This document shows, in pieces, positions 7,960 through 17,452 of a stretch of DNA of 64,000 nucleotides; position 1 is the first letter of the stretch; each line of letters opens with the position of its first letter. A program made the translations under genes and the position numbers. Origin of the DNA: Pseudonocardia parietis (GTDB taxonomy: Bacteria > Actinomycetota > Actinomycetes > Mycobacteriales > Pseudonocardiaceae); NCBI RefSeq assembly GCF_017876315.1, contig NZ_JAGINU010000001.1, positions 5,828,001-5,892,000 on the forward strand, written 5' to 3'. The notes under the pieces are model-generated. The model had not been told where the DNA came from, did no database searches, and saw nothing but the letters and a program-made list of their open reading frames with translations.

Positions 7960-10185
7960 GTGAGCAGCCATGTGGGCGTCGCCGACACCGAGGACCAGCG
8001 CGCGCTGGTCGACGCCGTCGGCCGGACGCTGGAGCGGTGCTGGAGCGCCGAGCAGCGACAGAAGCAGGTCGGCGACGCGGCCGCCGTCTCGGAGCGGCCC
8101 GTGTGGTCCGCGCTGGCCGAGCTCGGCGTCGCCGGGCTGCCCGTGCCCGAGGACGAGGGCGGCTCGGGCGGACGCTGGGCGGACCTGGCCGTCGCGCTGG
8201 AGACCGTGGGCGGTGCGCTCGCGGCCGTCCCGTCGATCGGTACCGCCGGCGCGCTGGGCGCGCTGGAGGGACTCGACGGCGTCGCGGAGACCCGGGCGGC
8301 GATCGCGTCCGGGGCCGCCCTGGCCACCACGACCTGGACCACGGCCGGGGCCGGCTTCACCTGGTCCGGCTCCCGGGTCTCGGGCCGCGCGGAGTCCCTG
8401 CTCTCCCCCGAGGCCGACGTCGTCCTGCTGCTCGCGGACGCCCCGGACGGGCCCGTCCTCGCGCTGGCCGCCACCGAGGACTCCGCCGTCACCCTCCGGC
8501 GGCACACGAGCCTTGACCTGACCCGGCCCGTCGCGACGCTCGAGCTCGCCGACGCCCCGGTCACCGTGCTCGCCCGCGGGGACGAGGCCCTGGCGGCCGC
8601 CCGGCGGGGACGCGCCGCCGCCGGCACCGCGCTCGCGAACGAGCTGGTCGGCCTGGTCGCGCACTGCCTCGACGGCTCGGTGGCCTACGCCGCGGACCGC
8701 GAGCAGTTCGGCCGGCCGATCGGCGCCTTCCAGGCGGTGAAGCACCGCTGTGCGGACATCCTCGCGAGCCTCGAGCTCACCCGGGCCGCGGCCCGGCACG
8801 CCGCCGCCCTGCTCGACTCCGGACCGGATGGCGACCCGGACGTCCTGGACGACGCCGTCGCGCTCGCCCTGGTCCGGGCCGGGGCCGCGGCGCACGAGGC
8901 GTCCAACGGGTACATCCAGGTCCTGGGCGGCATCGGCTTCACCTGGGAGCACGAGGCGCACCTGTACTTCCGCCGCTCGGGGGCGGCGGCCGCCCTGTTC
9001 GGCGGCGCGGAGGCCCACCGGACGCGGCTGGACCCGACGACGGTGCGCACCGCGGCCCCGGCTCCGGCCCTCACCGGGCCCGCGGCCGAGCTGGACGCGC
9101 AGGTCCGGGAGCTGCTGCCGGGCCACAGGCAGAAGTGGGGCGACGACGACTCGTTCGCCGCCCGCCTGGACTGGCAGCGGACCCTGCACGGGGCGGGCTG
9201 GATCGCCCCGCACTGGGCGGAGCAGTTCGGCGGCCGGGGGCTCGGCATCGTGGATCAGGTGGCCTGCGACGAGGTGCTCGCCGCGCACCGCGCCCCCGCG
9301 CTGGCCGGGGTCCTCGGCGTCAACAACGTCGCCCCCACGCTCATGCACTACGGGACCCCGGAGCAGCAGCGCCACCTCGCGGCCATCCAGGCGGGCACCG
9401 AGGTCTGGTGCCAGGGCTTCTCCGAGCCGGGCTCCGGCAGCGACCTCGCCTCGCTGCGCACCCGCGCCGTGCTCGACGGCGACGGCCCGGACGCGGAGTT
9501 CGTGATCTCCGGGCAGAAGGTGTGGACGTCGGAGGGCATGGAGGCCGACCATTGCCTGCTGCTCGTCCGCACCGACCCCGACGCCCCGGCCCACAAGGGA
9601 ATCTCCGCGCTGCTGGTCCCGCTGGACCTGCCCGGCATCACCCGCCGCCCGATCACCCAGATCACCGGCGACGGCGGCTTCGCCGAGCTGTTCTTCGACG
9701 ATGTCCGGGTCCCGTACTCGGCGCTGCTGGGCCCGCTGCACAAGGGCTGGACGGTCACGATGACCACGCTCGCCTTCGAACGGGCCGGCGTGATCATGAT
9801 GGCGAGCCGCCTGGAGCAGGACGTCCTCGACGTCGTCGCCGGGCTGGCGGACCGGGACCTCCCGCCCGGGATCCGGCTGGACCTGACGGACCGGCTCGTC
9901 GAGGCCCGCCTGCTCGGCCTGCTGGGCCGCCGCGCGCTCGGCCGGATCGCCGACGGCGGCTCCCCCGGCCCCGAGCACTCGGTGATCAAGCTGGCCTGGT
10001 CGGCGGCGTCCCAGCACATCGGCGAGACGCACCTCGCCGCGCTGGGCGCCGACGCGGCCGCGGCGCCCTCCGCGGCCGGCGCGCGGCACGGCTACCTGCT
10101 CTCCCGGGCCTCCACCATCGCCGGTGGCACCACCGAGATCATGCGCAACATCCTGGCCGAACGGGTCCTGGGCATGCCCCGCTGA
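7960..10185 (+). CDS. Double-length acyl-CoA dehydrogenase (FadE34-like)
   Basis: 741-residue protein made of two acyl-CoA dehydrogenase units in tandem. The N-terminal half keeps REQFGRPIGAFQAVKHRCAD and QVLGGIGFTWEHEAHLY. The C-terminal half has the FAD-contact segment SEPGSGSDLASLRT, GQKVWTSEG and the final STIAGGTTEIMRNILAERVLG. Single-chain two-domain enzymes of about 710 residues (FadE34/ChsE3 of mycobacteria) replace the usual alpha2beta2 heterotetramer in sterol side-chain beta-oxidation; this protein fits that class. The GTG start with CCGGAGG 9 bases upstream is clear. A paralogue of the same architecture lies at 56.8-58.9 kb on the other strand. Exact CoA substrate unknown. Confidence 0.9.
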   Translation: MSSHVGVADTEDQRALVDAVGRTLERCWSAEQRQKQVGDAAAVSERPVWSALAELGVAGLPVPEDEGGSGGRWADLAVALETVGGALAAVPSIGTAGALGALEGLDGVAETRAAIASGAALATTTWTTAGAGFTWSGSRVSGRAESLLSPEADVVLLLADAPDGPVLALAATEDSAVTLRRHTSLDLTRPVATLELADAPVTVLARGDEALAAARRGRAAAGTALANELVGLVAHCLDGSVAYAADREQFGRPIGAFQAVKHRCADILASLELTRAAARHAAALLDSGPDGDPDVLDDAVALALVRAGAAAHEASNGYIQVLGGIGFTWEHEAHLYFRRSGAAAALFGGAEAHRTRLDPTTVRTAAPAPALTGPAAELDAQVRELLPGHRQKWGDDDSFAARLDWQRTLHGAGWIAPHWAEQFGGRGLGIVDQVACDEVLAAHRAPALAGVLGVNNVAPTLMHYGTPEQQRHLAAIQAGTEVWCQGFSEPGSGSDLASLRTRAVLDGDGPDAEFVISGQKVWTSEGMEADHCLLLVRTDPDAPAHKGISALLVPLDLPGITRRPITQITGDGGFAELFFDDVRVPYSALLGPLHKGWTVTMTTLAFERAGVIMMASRLEQDVLDVVAGLADRDLPPGIRLDLTDRLVEARLLGLLGRRALGRIADGGSPGPEHSVIKLAWSAASQHIGETHLAALGADAAAAPSAAGARHGYLLSRASTIAGGTTEIMRNILAERVLGMPR

Positions 10186-10205
10186 CCGGCACCGACCGAA
10201 CGATC

Positions 10206-10243
10206 GACCGGCGCCGGTTCCCCAAGGGGGGCCGGCGCCGGTC
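10206..10243. terminator. Hairpin between convergent genes
   Basis: A perfect 12-bp inverted repeat (arm GACCGGCGCCGG, 14-base interior that itself contains CCCC/GGGG pairing) fills the 63-base gap between the convergent double acyl-CoA dehydrogenase and solute-binding protein genes. It is placed to end both transcripts. Confidence 0.7.
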
Positions 10244-10248
10244 GGCGT

Positions 10249-11841
10249 TCAGGACGCCTCGGCCCGGCCCACGTACCGCAGGTCGAAGGGCCCGCCCTGG
10301 TCGGGAGCGGTCATGGCGTCGAAGCCGGTGATGTCCGGGGTGGACACGAAGCTCGCCGAGTAGCCGCACAGGTAGAGGTCCAGGGCATGTTCCGACGCGG
10401 TCGCCGAGGCCGCCTCGAGCAGGGCCCGCCGCTCGTCGGCCGGCTTGGTGGAGTCGGCCGCGCGGGCGAGGAGGTCCTCGTAGCCCTCCGGCAGCGGCCC
10501 GGGGAAGAAGGCGGACAGGTAGGCGTCCGACACCGTCATCCCCGGGTCCGCGACGCCCGGGTGCGAGCCGATGAACCCGTGTGCCTTGCGGTCCCGGAAG
10601 TCCGCCACGGCCTGGGTGAAGTCCATCCCCCGCACGTCGAGCCGGATACCCACCTCGCCCAGCTGGGCCTGCAGCACCTGCGCGAGGGCCAGCTGGGAGG
10701 CGGACACCCCGCTCGTCACCGCGGTCAACGTGACCCCGCCACCGAGACCCGCCTCGGCCAGGAGCTCCCGGGCGCGCTGCGGGTCGTGGGTGTAGCCGAC
10801 CGCCGGTGAGTGCCCGACGACGCCCTCCTGCAGCGGCTGGGAGGTGGGCGCGCAGTTGCCGTCGAACACCGCCGCGTCGATCGCCTCCCGGTCGACGGCG
10901 TAGTTGAGCGCCCGCCGCACGCGCACGTCGTCGAGCGGGGCGAGCGCCGTGTCGAGATACATCGCGTACCACGACGTGGGCCGTTCGGTGACCACGGTGA
11001 AACGCCCGTCCGCGGCCAGCTGCTCGGCCTGCTCCTGCTGCGTCACCTTGGCCATGATCGCGTCGACCTGCCCGCTGCGGAGGGCGTTGAGCCGGGCGTT
11101 GTCGTCCGGGATGCCGAGGATCTCGATGCGGGACGACCGCTGGGCCGCCGGGTCCCAGTACCCCTCCGCCCGCTCGTAGACCACCCGGTCACCGAGCTTC
11201 AGCTCACCGAGCCGGTACGGCCCCGACCCGGCGTCGGTCGTGGCCGGGTCGACCTCGCCGCGCAGCGCGGCCGGGCTGAGCACGGACCCGACCGACGTCG
11301 CGAGGGTGAACAGGACGTCGGTGGCGGGCCGGGACAGGGAGAGCACCACCGTGCGCGGATCGGGCGCCTGGACGTCCTGGATGACCCGCAGGTCACCCGC
11401 GACCGTGGAGCCCGGCAGCGTGGCCGCCCGCCGCAGGGTGTCCCGCACCGCCGTGGCGTCGACCGGCGTCCCGTCATGGAACACGGCGTCGTCGCGCAGG
11501 GTGAAGGTGACGGTGCGGCCGTCGGGCGACTGCTCCCAGCCGGTGGCGAGCATCGGTGCGACGACCGGCCCGGCCGGGCCGGGGGCGATCTGGGTGAGCC
11601 GGTCGTAGACCAGGCTCAGGTAGGGAAAGGCCCCGATCGTCGAGACCGTCGTGTGCGGGTCGAAGGGCATGGGCGGGAGCTGCCAGGCCATCCGCAGGGT
11701 GGTGGACGCGGCGCCGCTCCCGCCGCCCGCGGCGCCGCCGCCGCAGCCCGCGAGCAGCAGCGCGGCAACGCCGAACAGGGCGGCGAACGCGACGCGGGGT
11801 GAGCGGACCGGTGGAGTTCTCCGGCTTCGCGGTGGTGTCAT
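10249..11841 (-). CDS. ABC transporter solute-binding lipoprotein (family 5)
   Basis: 530-residue extracellular binding protein of the oligopeptide/nickel/dipeptide type (SBP family 5). A signal peptide with the hydrophobic stretch VAFAALFGVAALLLAGC puts the lipobox cysteine at residue 33, followed by a Gly/Ser linker. Family landmarks: LRMAWQLPPMPFDPH near the mature N terminus, GWEQSPDGRTVTFTLRDDAVFHDGTPVDA, and later a VRRALNYAVDREAI segment. The start ATG overlaps the CaiB-like stop (ATGA, 11838-11841). No permease or ATPase gene is adjacent, so either it serves distant transporter parts or it is an orphan. It probably captures a catabolic substrate. Confidence 0.9.
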   Translation of the reverse strand: MTPPRSRRTPPVRSPRVAFAALFGVAALLLAGCGGGAAGGGSGAASTTLRMAWQLPPMPFDPHTTVSTIGAFPYLSLVYDRLTQIAPGPAGPVVAPMLATGWEQSPDGRTVTFTLRDDAVFHDGTPVDATAVRDTLRRAATLPGSTVAGDLRVIQDVQAPDPRTVVLSLSRPATDVLFTLATSVGSVLSPAALRGEVDPATTDAGSGPYRLGELKLGDRVVYERAEGYWDPAAQRSSRIEILGIPDDNARLNALRSGQVDAIMAKVTQQEQAEQLAADGRFTVVTERPTSWYAMYLDTALAPLDDVRVRRALNYAVDREAIDAAVFDGNCAPTSQPLQEGVVGHSPAVGYTHDPQRARELLAEAGLGGGVTLTAVTSGVSASQLALAQVLQAQLGEVGIRLDVRGMDFTQAVADFRDRKAHGFIGSHPGVADPGMTVSDAYLSAFFPGPLPEGYEDLLARAADSTKPADERRALLEAASATASEHALDLYLCGYSASFVSTPDITGFDAMTAPDQGGPFDLRYVGRAEAS

Positions 11842-14081
11842 CGGACGGGTGCCTCCTCGGCGACGGTGGCGAAGGGTTCGTGCAACGTTCCGGCGGCTCC
11901 GAGCAGGGCCACGGCGCGGTCCCATCCGGGCCGCACCGCGGGACCGGCACCGGGCGCGGGGTGCACCGCACCGATGTAGCCGCGGACCAGCCGCAGCCGG
12001 CCCAGCGCCGGATCCCGGACGACGTGGGAGAAGTCGTTCGCGACCAGGTGCGGGGCGTGGAGCACGCCTTCCCGGGCGACGACCGGGCATGCGGGAACCC
12101 CGAGCCGGGCGAGCTCGGCGAGCCAGTGCTCGACCGGGCGACCGCCGAGCGTGGCCTCCGGATCGGGTCCCAGGAGCGCGGCCACGGCGCGTTCCTGCGC
12201 GGTGTCCACGGCCGCGATCGCGACCCAGCCGTCGGCCACCCGGTGGTAGCCGCGCGCGAGGGAGGGACCCGCGAAGTCCCGGCCCCCGACGGTCGCCGGC
12301 GGGCGGCCGTCGTAGCCCGTCAGCTCCGGGGCCTGCAGGAACGTCGAGGTGGCCGCCAGGGACACCGTGACGTGCTGGCCCCGCCCGCTGCCGGTCCGGG
12401 CCACCAGTGCGGCGAGCACGCCGAGCGCGGCGAGGGCCCCGGTGGCGACGTCGTGCACCGGCGCGGTGGTGGCGACGGGCTCGCCGGTCCCACCCTGGGC
12501 CGCGGACAGCCCGGAGAGCGCCTGCAGCACCGGATCGAAGCCGGGCAGGTCTGCGAAGGGCCCGGTGCGGCCGTACGCCGACACCGAGCACCGGACGAGG
12601 GCCGGGCCGGCCGCGCCGAGGACCTCGTCGCCCAGCCCGAGCCGCGCCATGCTCGCGGGGCGCAGGTTGTCGATCAGGACGTCCGCCCCGCCGGCGAGCT
12701 CGAGCAGCGCCCCGCGGCCGGCCGGGGTGCGCAGGTCCAGCGAGGCGATCGTCTTGGCGTGGTTGGCGGAGGCGTAGGACGCGGAGAAGACGCGGTACGG
12801 GTCCCCGCCGGTGGTCTCGACCTTCACCACCGCCGCCCCCAGGTCGGCGAGCACCGCGCTCGCGAAGGGCGCGGCGAGGAACGTGCTGAGGTCGACGACA
12901 CGCAGCCCGGTGAGCGGGAGGTCCGGCGCCGAGCCCTCCGGCTCGCGGGTCGCGGGGTGCTCGCGCCACAGGTCCCCGGCGCCGACGACGTGCCCGGGTC
13001 CGGGCAGGTGCCGGACGGCTCCGGGGGTGGCCGGCAGCCCGATCGGGACGCCGGGCACGGCGACCCGGCCGAGGACGGGGTGCGTCAGGGCGACCGGAGG
13101 CGCCGCGGAGGCGACGATCTCGTCGTCGAGCCACTCCGCGCGAGTGCGGACCGGCGCCGCCGGGACCCCCGCCTCGGCGAACGCGGCGAGCCACTCGTCC
13201 CGCGGCCGGGTCGCGAGTGTCGGCTCCAGCTCCTCCCCCACCGCCGTGCCCACGTCGGGTTTGAGCAGGTTGGCGAACTCGCCGTCCACCTCCGGGAGGA
13301 CCAGGACGTCCATCCGGTCCAGCACGTCGAGGGCGCGGAAGAAGAAGTCCGCGGTGAGCGCCGCGAGGTGCAGGAACCGGCCGTCGGCGCAGCGGTAGGT
13401 GCGGAAGTTGGGCGATCCGGGCAACCGGGACCCCGGCGAGAACACCCGCTCGACGTCCATCCCCTCGATCATCATCGTGCCGAGACAGGCCGCGGACGCG
13501 TGTAGGCCGCTGACCTCCAGGGCCCGCCCGTGGCCCGACGTACGCACGCCCATCAGGCCCGCCGCCGCGGCCACCGCCGCGAGAGCCCCTTGGACGGCCC
13601 CGACGAGGGGGACGACCGAGGCGACCGGACGTCCCGGCTCGTGTGCGGGATGGTGCGTCGCGAAGCCGCCGAGCGCCCCGAGCAGCAGCGGATCCGCGGG
13701 GAGGTTCCGCCACCGGCCCCGGGTCCCGTGGGGCGGGAGCGCGACGTGCACGAGCGACGGCCGCGCCGCGAGCAGGCCGGCGGGCCCGAGACCCGGAACG
13801 GACCTGCCCGGGGTGGCGTCGTCGAGGACGACGTCGGCCGCGAGCGCGAGCCGGCGCAGCTCCCCCGCCGAACCGGCGTCCCGGCCCGTGACCAGCTGCT
13901 TCCCGCGGTCCAGGCAGAGGTCCTCCGGGGTCCAGCCGGTCGGCTCGCGGCCTCCCGGCAGGATCCGCGCGACGTCCGCGCCCAGATCGGCGAGCAGCAT
14001 GCCGGCTGTCCGGCCCGCCCCGGCCGACGTCAGCTCGAGCACCCGCACGCCCGCGAACGGGCCCTCGGGGACAGGTGTCAC
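11838..14081 (-). CDS. Tandem CaiB/BaiF family CoA-transferase
   Basis: 747-residue protein with two type III CoA-transferase domains, about residues 1-380 and 385-747; a single domain is usually about 400. Both halves open with the family strand (FAGVRVLELTSAGAGRTAGMLLADLGADVARI and LTGLRVVDLSTFLAAPFASAVLADLGAAVVKVE). The second half keeps the catalytic aspartate that forms the aspartyl-CoA intermediate (D544 in APVHDVATGALAALG). The matching position of the first half is glycine (G161 in PLVGAVQGALAAVA), so only one half should be active. GTG start. It is transcribed after the MhpA-like hydroxylase (65-base gap) and overlaps the binding-protein gene by 4 bases. Role inferred: moving CoA between acids of the local pathway. 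Confidence 0.88.
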   Translation of the reverse strand: MTPVPEGPFAGVRVLELTSAGAGRTAGMLLADLGADVARILPGGREPTGWTPEDLCLDRGKQLVTGRDAGSAGELRRLALAADVVLDDATPGRSVPGLGPAGLLAARPSLVHVALPPHGTRGRWRNLPADPLLLGALGGFATHHPAHEPGRPVASVVPLVGAVQGALAAVAAAAGLMGVRTSGHGRALEVSGLHASAACLGTMMIEGMDVERVFSPGSRLPGSPNFRTYRCADGRFLHLAALTADFFFRALDVLDRMDVLVLPEVDGEFANLLKPDVGTAVGEELEPTLATRPRDEWLAAFAEAGVPAAPVRTRAEWLDDEIVASAAPPVALTHPVLGRVAVPGVPIGLPATPGAVRHLPGPGHVVGAGDLWREHPATREPEGSAPDLPLTGLRVVDLSTFLAAPFASAVLADLGAAVVKVETTGGDPYRVFSASYASANHAKTIASLDLRTPAGRGALLELAGGADVLIDNLRPASMARLGLGDEVLGAAGPALVRCSVSAYGRTGPFADLPGFDPVLQALSGLSAAQGGTGEPVATTAPVHDVATGALAALGVLAALVARTGSGRGQHVTVSLAATSTFLQAPELTGYDGRPPATVGGRDFAGPSLARGYHRVADGWVAIAAVDTAQERAVAALLGPDPEATLGGRPVEHWLAELARLGVPACPVVAREGVLHAPHLVANDFSHVVRDPALGRLRLVRGYIGAVHPAPGAGPAVRPGWDRAVALLGAAGTLHEPFATVAEEAPVR

Positions 14082-14146
14082 CGGGCACCTCCGACCTCGT
14101 CGTCGTTCCCCGCGGGCGGACGCCGGCGGGGAGGGTCACCGCTCTG

Positions 14147-15763
14147 CTAGCGGGGGGTGTCGAGCCGTTCGTGGAGCCGGTCCAGGACGCCCTCCAGCGC
14201 GTCGGCCCGGCAGGCCGCGGCCACGTAGCGGTCCGGCCGGACGACCAGCACCTCGTCCTGCGGCCGGGCCAGCACCAGGTCGCGGAACGCGCCGTCGACG
14301 TCCACCAGCCCTGTCGAGCCGGAGCCGGGGTCCGCGAGGCCCGAGCGGGCGCCGGCCCGGCTCGGCCGCACCTCGAACGTCCGGCCACCCGCACGCTCCA
14401 GCCGGGCGCGGGCCTCCGGCGACAGGTGCCGGGCCGGATCGCCGGTCAGCCCGATCACCGCGACGACGGGCCCGAGGACGTCATCCAGCAGGCGCCGCGC
14501 CCCGTCGGCGTCCTCGACGAAGGGCTGACCGAACTGCCGGCCGACGGGCGAGCCCGGGTCCGGCCGTTCGGCGGGGACGACCGCGCCCGCCGTGTACCGC
14601 GGCGCCGGCTTGTACTTCATCTGCAGGATGTAGTCCCGGGCGCCCGGGATCCGCTGCACCGCACGGAAGAACCCGTCCCGGACGATCTCGGTGGCGCGGT
14701 TGCGCGGCTGGTACATGCTGCCCACCCGGGTCGCGAACGACACCATCGCGGTCGCATGCCCCCTGCGCTCGGCGTCGTAGCCGTCGAGCAGGGCGGGCCC
14801 CGCGCGGCCCGCCGTCACCGCGGCGAGCTTCCAGGCCAGGTTCGTCGCGTCCCGGATCCCGGAGTTCATCCCCTGCCCGAAGAAGGGCGGCTGCAGGTGC
14901 GCGGCGTCGCCGGCCAGGAACACCGGCCCGGCGCCGAACGCCGAGGCGATGCGGGAGTGGTGCCAGTACACGCGCCGGCCCTGCACCTCGGGCAGGGCGC
15001 CCGGGTAGTGCCGGCGGAGCAGGCCGGCCACGAACTCACTCCCCGCGGCCCGGTCGTCGTCCTCCCCCGGCAGCAGCTTGAACTCGAACCTGCGGTGCCC
15101 GTAGGGCAGCGGGATCGTCATGGTCGGCCGGTCCGGGTCGCAGAACACGGCGGAGTAGGGCGCGTCGAGGGTGTCCCCGGAGACGTCGACGACCAGCCAG
15201 CGCGACGGCGCCGTGCTCCCCTCCAGCGCGATCCCCAGGGACTCCCGGACCATGCTGCGCCCACCGTCCGCGCCCACGGCGAACCGGGCGTTCACGACGA
15301 CCCGCCCCGCGTCGGACTTCGCGTCCAGCCGGACCCCGTCGCCCGTGCGCTCCAGCGCCGTGACCTCGGTCCCGGTGTGCAGCGTGACGTGCGGGAACCG
15401 GTCCATGCCCCGGCGCAGCGTCTCCTCCAGCAGCGGCTGCAGGAAGAGGTTGCGCCGCGGCCAGCCGTAGGGGCGGCCGCTCGGGCCCACGTGGGCGAGC
15501 ACCCGCCCGGACGAGGAGTGGTAGCGGATCGGGGCGTTGCGGATCAGGTCCGGCAGCACCCCGGCGATCACCCCGGCGGTCTGGAACGTCCGCAGCGACT
15601 CGTCGTCGACGGCGACCGCGCGCGGATACGGGGTGACCCCCGGCTCCCGGTCGAGCACGACGGTCCGCACACCGAACGTGCCGAGCAGGTTCGCGAGCGT
15701 CGCCCCGCAGGGCCCCGCCCCGATCACCGCGACGTCCGTCTCGATCTCCACAGCGTTCTCCAT
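14147..15763 (-). CDS. FAD-dependent aromatic hydroxylase (MhpA/PheA family)
   Basis: 538-residue single-component flavin monooxygenase that hydroxylates phenolic rings with NAD(P)H and O2. Dinucleotide-binding motif VIGAGPCGATLANLLG is near residue 10, a GADGGRSMVRE motif is in the middle, and the FAD-ribityl segment AGDAAHLQPPFFGQGMNSG is followed by DATNLAWKLA. A thioredoxin-like C-terminal domain typical of the 3-(3-hydroxyphenyl)propionate hydroxylase group follows. The ATG at 15763 lies 4 bases after the Baeyer-Villiger stop; a TTG 12 bases earlier is possible but would overlap that gene. No obvious ribosome-binding site is seen, suggesting coupling. A ring-cleavage dioxygenase of the MhpB type lies at 31.2 kb, which fits a shared route. 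Confidence 0.9.
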   Translation of the reverse strand: MENAVEIETDVAVIGAGPCGATLANLLGTFGVRTVVLDREPGVTPYPRAVAVDDESLRTFQTAGVIAGVLPDLIRNAPIRYHSSSGRVLAHVGPSGRPYGWPRRNLFLQPLLEETLRRGMDRFPHVTLHTGTEVTALERTGDGVRLDAKSDAGRVVVNARFAVGADGGRSMVRESLGIALEGSTAPSRWLVVDVSGDTLDAPYSAVFCDPDRPTMTIPLPYGHRRFEFKLLPGEDDDRAAGSEFVAGLLRRHYPGALPEVQGRRVYWHHSRIASAFGAGPVFLAGDAAHLQPPFFGQGMNSGIRDATNLAWKLAAVTAGRAGPALLDGYDAERRGHATAMVSFATRVGSMYQPRNRATEIVRDGFFRAVQRIPGARDYILQMKYKPAPRYTAGAVVPAERPDPGSPVGRQFGQPFVEDADGARRLLDDVLGPVVAVIGLTGDPARHLSPEARARLERAGGRTFEVRPSRAGARSGLADPGSGSTGLVDVDGAFRDLVLARPQDEVLVVRPDRYVAAACRADALEGVLDRLHERLDTPR

Positions 15764-15767
15764 TCGG

Positions 15768-17402
15768 TTACACAACCGTCAGATCGGCGTCGAAGACGAA
15801 GGTCCGGTAGCCGTCCACCACGACCTGCTCGCAGATCCGCCGGTACTTGCCGACGCCGCCCGCGTAGGGCAGGAACACCCGAGGCTTGCCGGGCACGTTG
15901 GCGCCGACGTACCAGGAGTCGGCCTGCGGGTAGAGGGTCCGCTCGGCCGCCCGCGCCACCTGCTCGCTCCAGTCCTGCTCGGCGTCCACGGTCGGCTCGA
16001 CGGTCCGGGCGCCCCGCTCGCGCATCTCGACCAGCAGGTCCGCCACCCAGTCGACGTGCTGCTCGAGGGCGAGGAACATGTTGCAGAGCACGGCCGGGCT
16101 GCCCGGCCCGGTGAGGGTGAACAGGTTGGGGAAGCCGGCGGTCTGCAGCCCGAGGTAGGTGCGGGCGCCGTCCGCCCACTTCTCGCGCAGGGTCACCCCG
16201 CCCCGGCCGCGGACGTCGATCCGGACGAACGAGCCGGTCATCGCGTCGAAGCCTGTGGCGAGCACCAGCAGGTGGAGCGGGTGCTCCTCGCCGTCGGCCG
16301 TGCGGAGCCCGGCCTCGGTGAGCCCGGTGATCGGTGCGCGCCGCACGTCGACGAGCCGGACGTGCGGCAGGTTGAAGGTGGCGTGGTACCCGGTGTCGAC
16401 GCAGATCCGCCGGCTGCCGATCGGGTGTCCGGTGGGCACCAGCAGCTCTGCGGTGGTGGGGTCGTCGACGGCGGCGCGGATCTTGTCCTCGACGAACCGG
16501 GCGGCGAGCCGGTTGGCCTCGGGGTCGCGGGTCACGTCGTCGAAGGAGCCGAGGAAGGCGAAGCCGCCCAGGGCCCAGCGCTCCTCGAACCGCCGGTCGC
16601 GTTCCTCCTGGTCCACGGCCAGCGCGGACTGCCGGTTGATCGGGACCGTCGAGCCGGTGAAGGACCGCCGGGCCTGCTCTCGAAGCTCCGGGTAGCGCGC
16701 CTTCACGTCCCGCACGTACTCCGGGGCGAGCGGCTGGTTGGCCGCGGAGATGCTGTAGTTCGCGGTCCGCTGGAAGACGCTGAGGTGCCCGGCCCGCTCG
16801 GCGAGGTGCGGGACGACCTGGATGCCGGACGAGCCGGTGCCCACCACGCCGACACGCAGGCCGTCGACCTCGGTGTCCTCCGGCCACGACCCGGTGTGCA
16901 CGATCCGGCCCCGGAAGCGCTCCTGGCCCGGGAACTGCGGGACGCTGGCGGCCGAGAGCACGCCCGTGGCGAGCACGAGGAAGCGGGCCGTGATCAGGTC
17001 GCCGGCGTCCGTGCCGACGCGCCAGCAGCCGTCGTCCTCGTCGTACGCGGCGGTGGTGACGGCGACGCCGAAGGTGATGTGCGGGCGCAGGTCGAACCGG
17101 TCCGCGACGTGCTCGGCGTAGGCCCGCATCTCCGGCTGGGTGGGGTAGCGCTGCGTCCACCCCCAGTCCTGCTGGAGCTCGGCGGAGAACGAGTAGGAGT
17201 ACTCGAGGCTCTCGATGTCGCAGCGGGCCCCGGGGTAGCGGTTCCAGTACCAGGTGCCGCCCACCCCGTGCCCGCGCTCGAGGACGCGCACGGAGAAGCC
17301 GAGCCCCCGCAGCTTGTGCAGTGCGTACATCCCACCGAAGCCGGCTCCGACCACGAGTACGTCCACGACATCTTCGGAAAGCCCTCGGGCCTCGTCACCC
17401 AT
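15768..17402 (-). CDS. Baeyer-Villiger flavin monooxygenase (cyclohexanone monooxygenase type)
   Basis: 544-residue type I Baeyer-Villiger monooxygenase, inserting oxygen next to a ketone to give an ester or lactone using FAD and NADPH. Two Rossmann motifs, GAGFGG (19-24) and GTGSSG (188-193), flank the diagnostic fingerprint F-x-G-x3-H-x3-W-P, here FRGRIVHTGSWP at 163-174. The N-terminal VGGTWYWNRYPGARCD segment is also characteristic. Start taken at the ATG preceded by GGGAG; the frame is open further upstream but without protein-like sequence. It is first in an operon with the aromatic hydroxylase, CoA-transferase and binding protein. A cyclic or side-chain ketone is the expected substrate. 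Confidence 0.92.
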   Translation of the reverse strand: MGDEARGLSEDVVDVLVVGAGFGGMYALHKLRGLGFSVRVLERGHGVGGTWYWNRYPGARCDIESLEYSYSFSAELQQDWGWTQRYPTQPEMRAYAEHVADRFDLRPHITFGVAVTTAAYDEDDGCWRVGTDAGDLITARFLVLATGVLSAASVPQFPGQERFRGRIVHTGSWPEDTEVDGLRVGVVGTGSSGIQVVPHLAERAGHLSVFQRTANYSISAANQPLAPEYVRDVKARYPELREQARRSFTGSTVPINRQSALAVDQEERDRRFEERWALGGFAFLGSFDDVTRDPEANRLAARFVEDKIRAAVDDPTTAELLVPTGHPIGSRRICVDTGYHATFNLPHVRLVDVRRAPITGLTEAGLRTADGEEHPLHLLVLATGFDAMTGSFVRIDVRGRGGVTLREKWADGARTYLGLQTAGFPNLFTLTGPGSPAVLCNMFLALEQHVDWVADLLVEMRERGARTVEPTVDAEQDWSEQVARAAERTLYPQADSWYVGANVPGKPRVFLPYAGGVGKYRRICEQVVVDGYRTFVFDADLTVV

Positions 17403-17415
17403 GCTCCCGACACTA

Positions 17416-17434
17416 ATGCACACACCGTCAGAAT
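17416..17434. promoter_or_regulatory. Recurrent element ATGCAC-N5-GTCAGAAT
   Basis: One of five sites in the window with [G/A]TG[G/C]AC, five bases, then GTCAGA. It lies 14 bases upstream of the Baeyer-Villiger monooxygenase start, in reverse orientation to that gene, at a place where a repressor or activator would act. Confidence 0.45.
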
Positions 17435-17452
17435 GGGAGCCCGTGAACGACA

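Noticed and set aside
11842..14394. N-terminal extension of the solute-binding protein through the CoA-transferase region
   Set aside because: The open frame is only a shadow; a clear signal peptide and lipobox follow the ATG at 11841.
15764..15775. TTG start for the aromatic hydroxylase
   Set aside because: It would add four residues and overlap the preceding gene; the ATG at 15763 is simpler, though neither has a strong ribosome-binding site.
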